In this document: one piece after another, positions 63,074-64,000 of the stretch | Layout of the letters: the number at the start of each line of letters is the position of its first letter | Numbering within the stretch: the stretch's first letter is position 1 | DNA from: an uncultured Odoribacter sp. | Lineage (GTDB): Bacteria > Bacteroidota > Bacteroidia > Bacteroidales > Marinifilaceae | Assembly: GCA_910588375.1 (NCBI GenBank) | Contig: CAJUQA010000003.1 | Coordinates: forward strand, 62,001-126,000 | Direction of reading: 5' to 3' | DNA: 64,000 nt | The notes under the pieces: generated by a model | Told to the model about the DNA's origin: nothing | What the model saw: the letters and a program-made list of their open reading frames with translations, nothing else | Databases searched by the model: none | Made by a program: the position numbers and the translations under genes

Positions 63074-64000
63074 ATGATTAAGCTTTTGGACAAAATCATA
63101 TTCATTGTCAGCCTCGCGACGCTCTCTGGATTGCTCGGAGCCTATACAGCCCGATATGTTAACCCCAACATTTTCGTCATTCCGTCTCTCCTCGGGCTGG
63201 CTTATCCTTATCTGTTAATTGCCAATATTCTATTATTGTTTTACTGGGTGGCCCGCTGGAAAAAAATGGGTATCGTGACCCTTCTCATTCTTTGCGCCGG
63301 AATTCCCTTTTTCACAAGCTATTACGGCACCAACCGCTCCGATGCGGCATCCGTCTCTTCCGATATTTCCGTTTTATCCTATAATGTACGCTTTTTCGAT
63401 AAATTCGGCTGGAGCAAAAATAAACAAACCTACCATAAGCTATTGGATTATCTGAACCAGTTTAAAGGAGATTTCTGTTGTTTGCAGGAGTTTCCCACCA
63501 ATAACAATACTCTCTCCCCCCAGCAAATCATAAAGGGGCTTTCCACTTATCCCCACCATTCCCAGCACAAGGACATGGCTATATTTTCCCGCCTGCCCAT
63601 TCTCCATACAGGACGAATCACTTTTGACAAAAGCCATACCGGTTCTGCACAATACTGTGACGTTCTGAAAGGAAAAGATACTATCCGGATTTATAATATC
63701 CACCTCGAATCTTACCGGCTCGGTCACAAAGAGAGGAAATTTGTCAAAGAAATTACCAACGGGGCGACACATGATTTTTCTCAAGGCGTCAGGAATATCC
63801 TTTCCCATATCATCCGCGCCAATAAAGCCCGAGCCCGTCAGGCTCTTCTGCTGAGGGAACACATCACCCGGTCTCCCCACAAAGTAATTTTGTGCGGTGA
63901 TTTCAACGACACCCCGCTTTCCTATACATATAATACCATCCGCTCACAACTCACGGACTGTTTCCTGCAAAGAGGGCACGGTTTGGGAAATACCTATATC
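63074..64000 (+). CDS. Endonuclease/exonuclease/phosphatase family protein (3' end beyond window)
   Basis: The frame is open from ATG 63074 to the window end (309 codons). Three hydrophobic segments (about 5-85) are followed by an EEP catalytic domain: VLSYNVRFFDKFGW, CCLQEFPT with the metal Glu, YNIHLESYR with His-Leu-Glu, and VILCGDFNDTPLSYTYN with Asp-Phe-Asn. Members hydrolyse phosphodiesters or phosphomonoesters; the membrane anchor suggests a role at the envelope. It starts 9 bases after rhomboid 2 and belongs to the same run. Confidence 0.82.
   Translation, partial: MIKLLDKIIFIVSLATLSGLLGAYTARYVNPNIFVIPSLLGLAYPYLLIANILLLFYWVARWKKMGIVTLLILCAGIPFFTSYYGTNRSDAASVSSDISVLSYNVRFFDKFGWSKNKQTYHKLLDYLNQFKGDFCCLQEFPTNNNTLSPQQIIKGLSTYPHHSQHKDMAIFSRLPILHTGRITFDKSHTGSAQYCDVLKGKDTIRIYNIHLESYRLGHKERKFVKEITNGATHDFSQGVRNILSHIIRANKARARQALLLREHITRSPHKVILCGDFNDTPLSYTYNTIRSQLTDCFLQRGHGLGNTYI

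Overview
The window is a stretch of a Bacteroidales chromosome, possibly Odoribacteraceae-like; the genus is not certain. The evidence is two SusC/SusD pairs, a type IX secretion sorting tail beside a PorV/PorQ-type protein, repeated Bacteroidetes -7 promoter boxes (TAnnTTTG), near absence of Shine-Dalgarno sequences, and Bacteroidetes-style core genes (long IspG, RicT-like PSP1 protein, NagB/PIG-L fusion). No rRNA, tRNA, CRISPR array or transposase was seen.

Layout. 1-1190: end of a T9SS-sorted protein and a PorV/PorQ-family barrel. 1391-8463: first glycan locus (SusC, SusD, two surface lipoproteins). 8543-12790: ROK regulator, NagB-like/PIG-L fusion and a nucleotidyltransferase, suggesting amino-sugar metabolism. 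12838-17747: small barrel protein, SMP-30-like protein, alkaline phosphatase, and a NifU-like/GGGtGRT pair. 17767-20150: accessory islet with RhuM, a repeat element and a DUF1016 nuclease. 20297-23592: a roughly 235-nt structured leader RNA followed by a giant FGE-fold/glycine-rich secreted protein. 23624-33147: housekeeping genes (ispG, acyl-CoA ligase, ybaK, cysS, glutamine cyclotransferase, ung, fba). 33164-40397: second glycan locus (SusD, SusC, S-type sulfatase). 40442-41533: Cys-rich lipoprotein. 41595-43787: typA and then a cobalamin riboswitch with no obvious target gene. 43783-53346: envelope and core genes (Omp85 barrel, EptA-like enzyme, asd, PPTase, tonB, hflX, tyrS, cvpA). 53449-56892: second copy of the repeat element, leader RNA and giant protein. 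57020-64000: aspS, holB, ricT-like, two rhomboids and a truncated EEP-family gene.

The most notable signal is the duplicated system at 20.3-23.5 kb and 53.7-56.9 kb. Two divergent secreted proteins share an almost identical signal-peptide coding start. Each is preceded by its own promoter and a leader RNA whose helices change sequence between the copies while staying base-paired, and which ends in a terminator-like hairpin before the gene. Near each copy lies a repeat with a 63-bp core made of three 21-bp units; the core is inverted between the two copies while the flanks stay in the same orientation. Other observations are perfect 19-bp inverted repeats around a backwards-facing promoter upstream of the second susC, a related palindrome upstream of the first susC, and the orphan cobalamin riboswitch.
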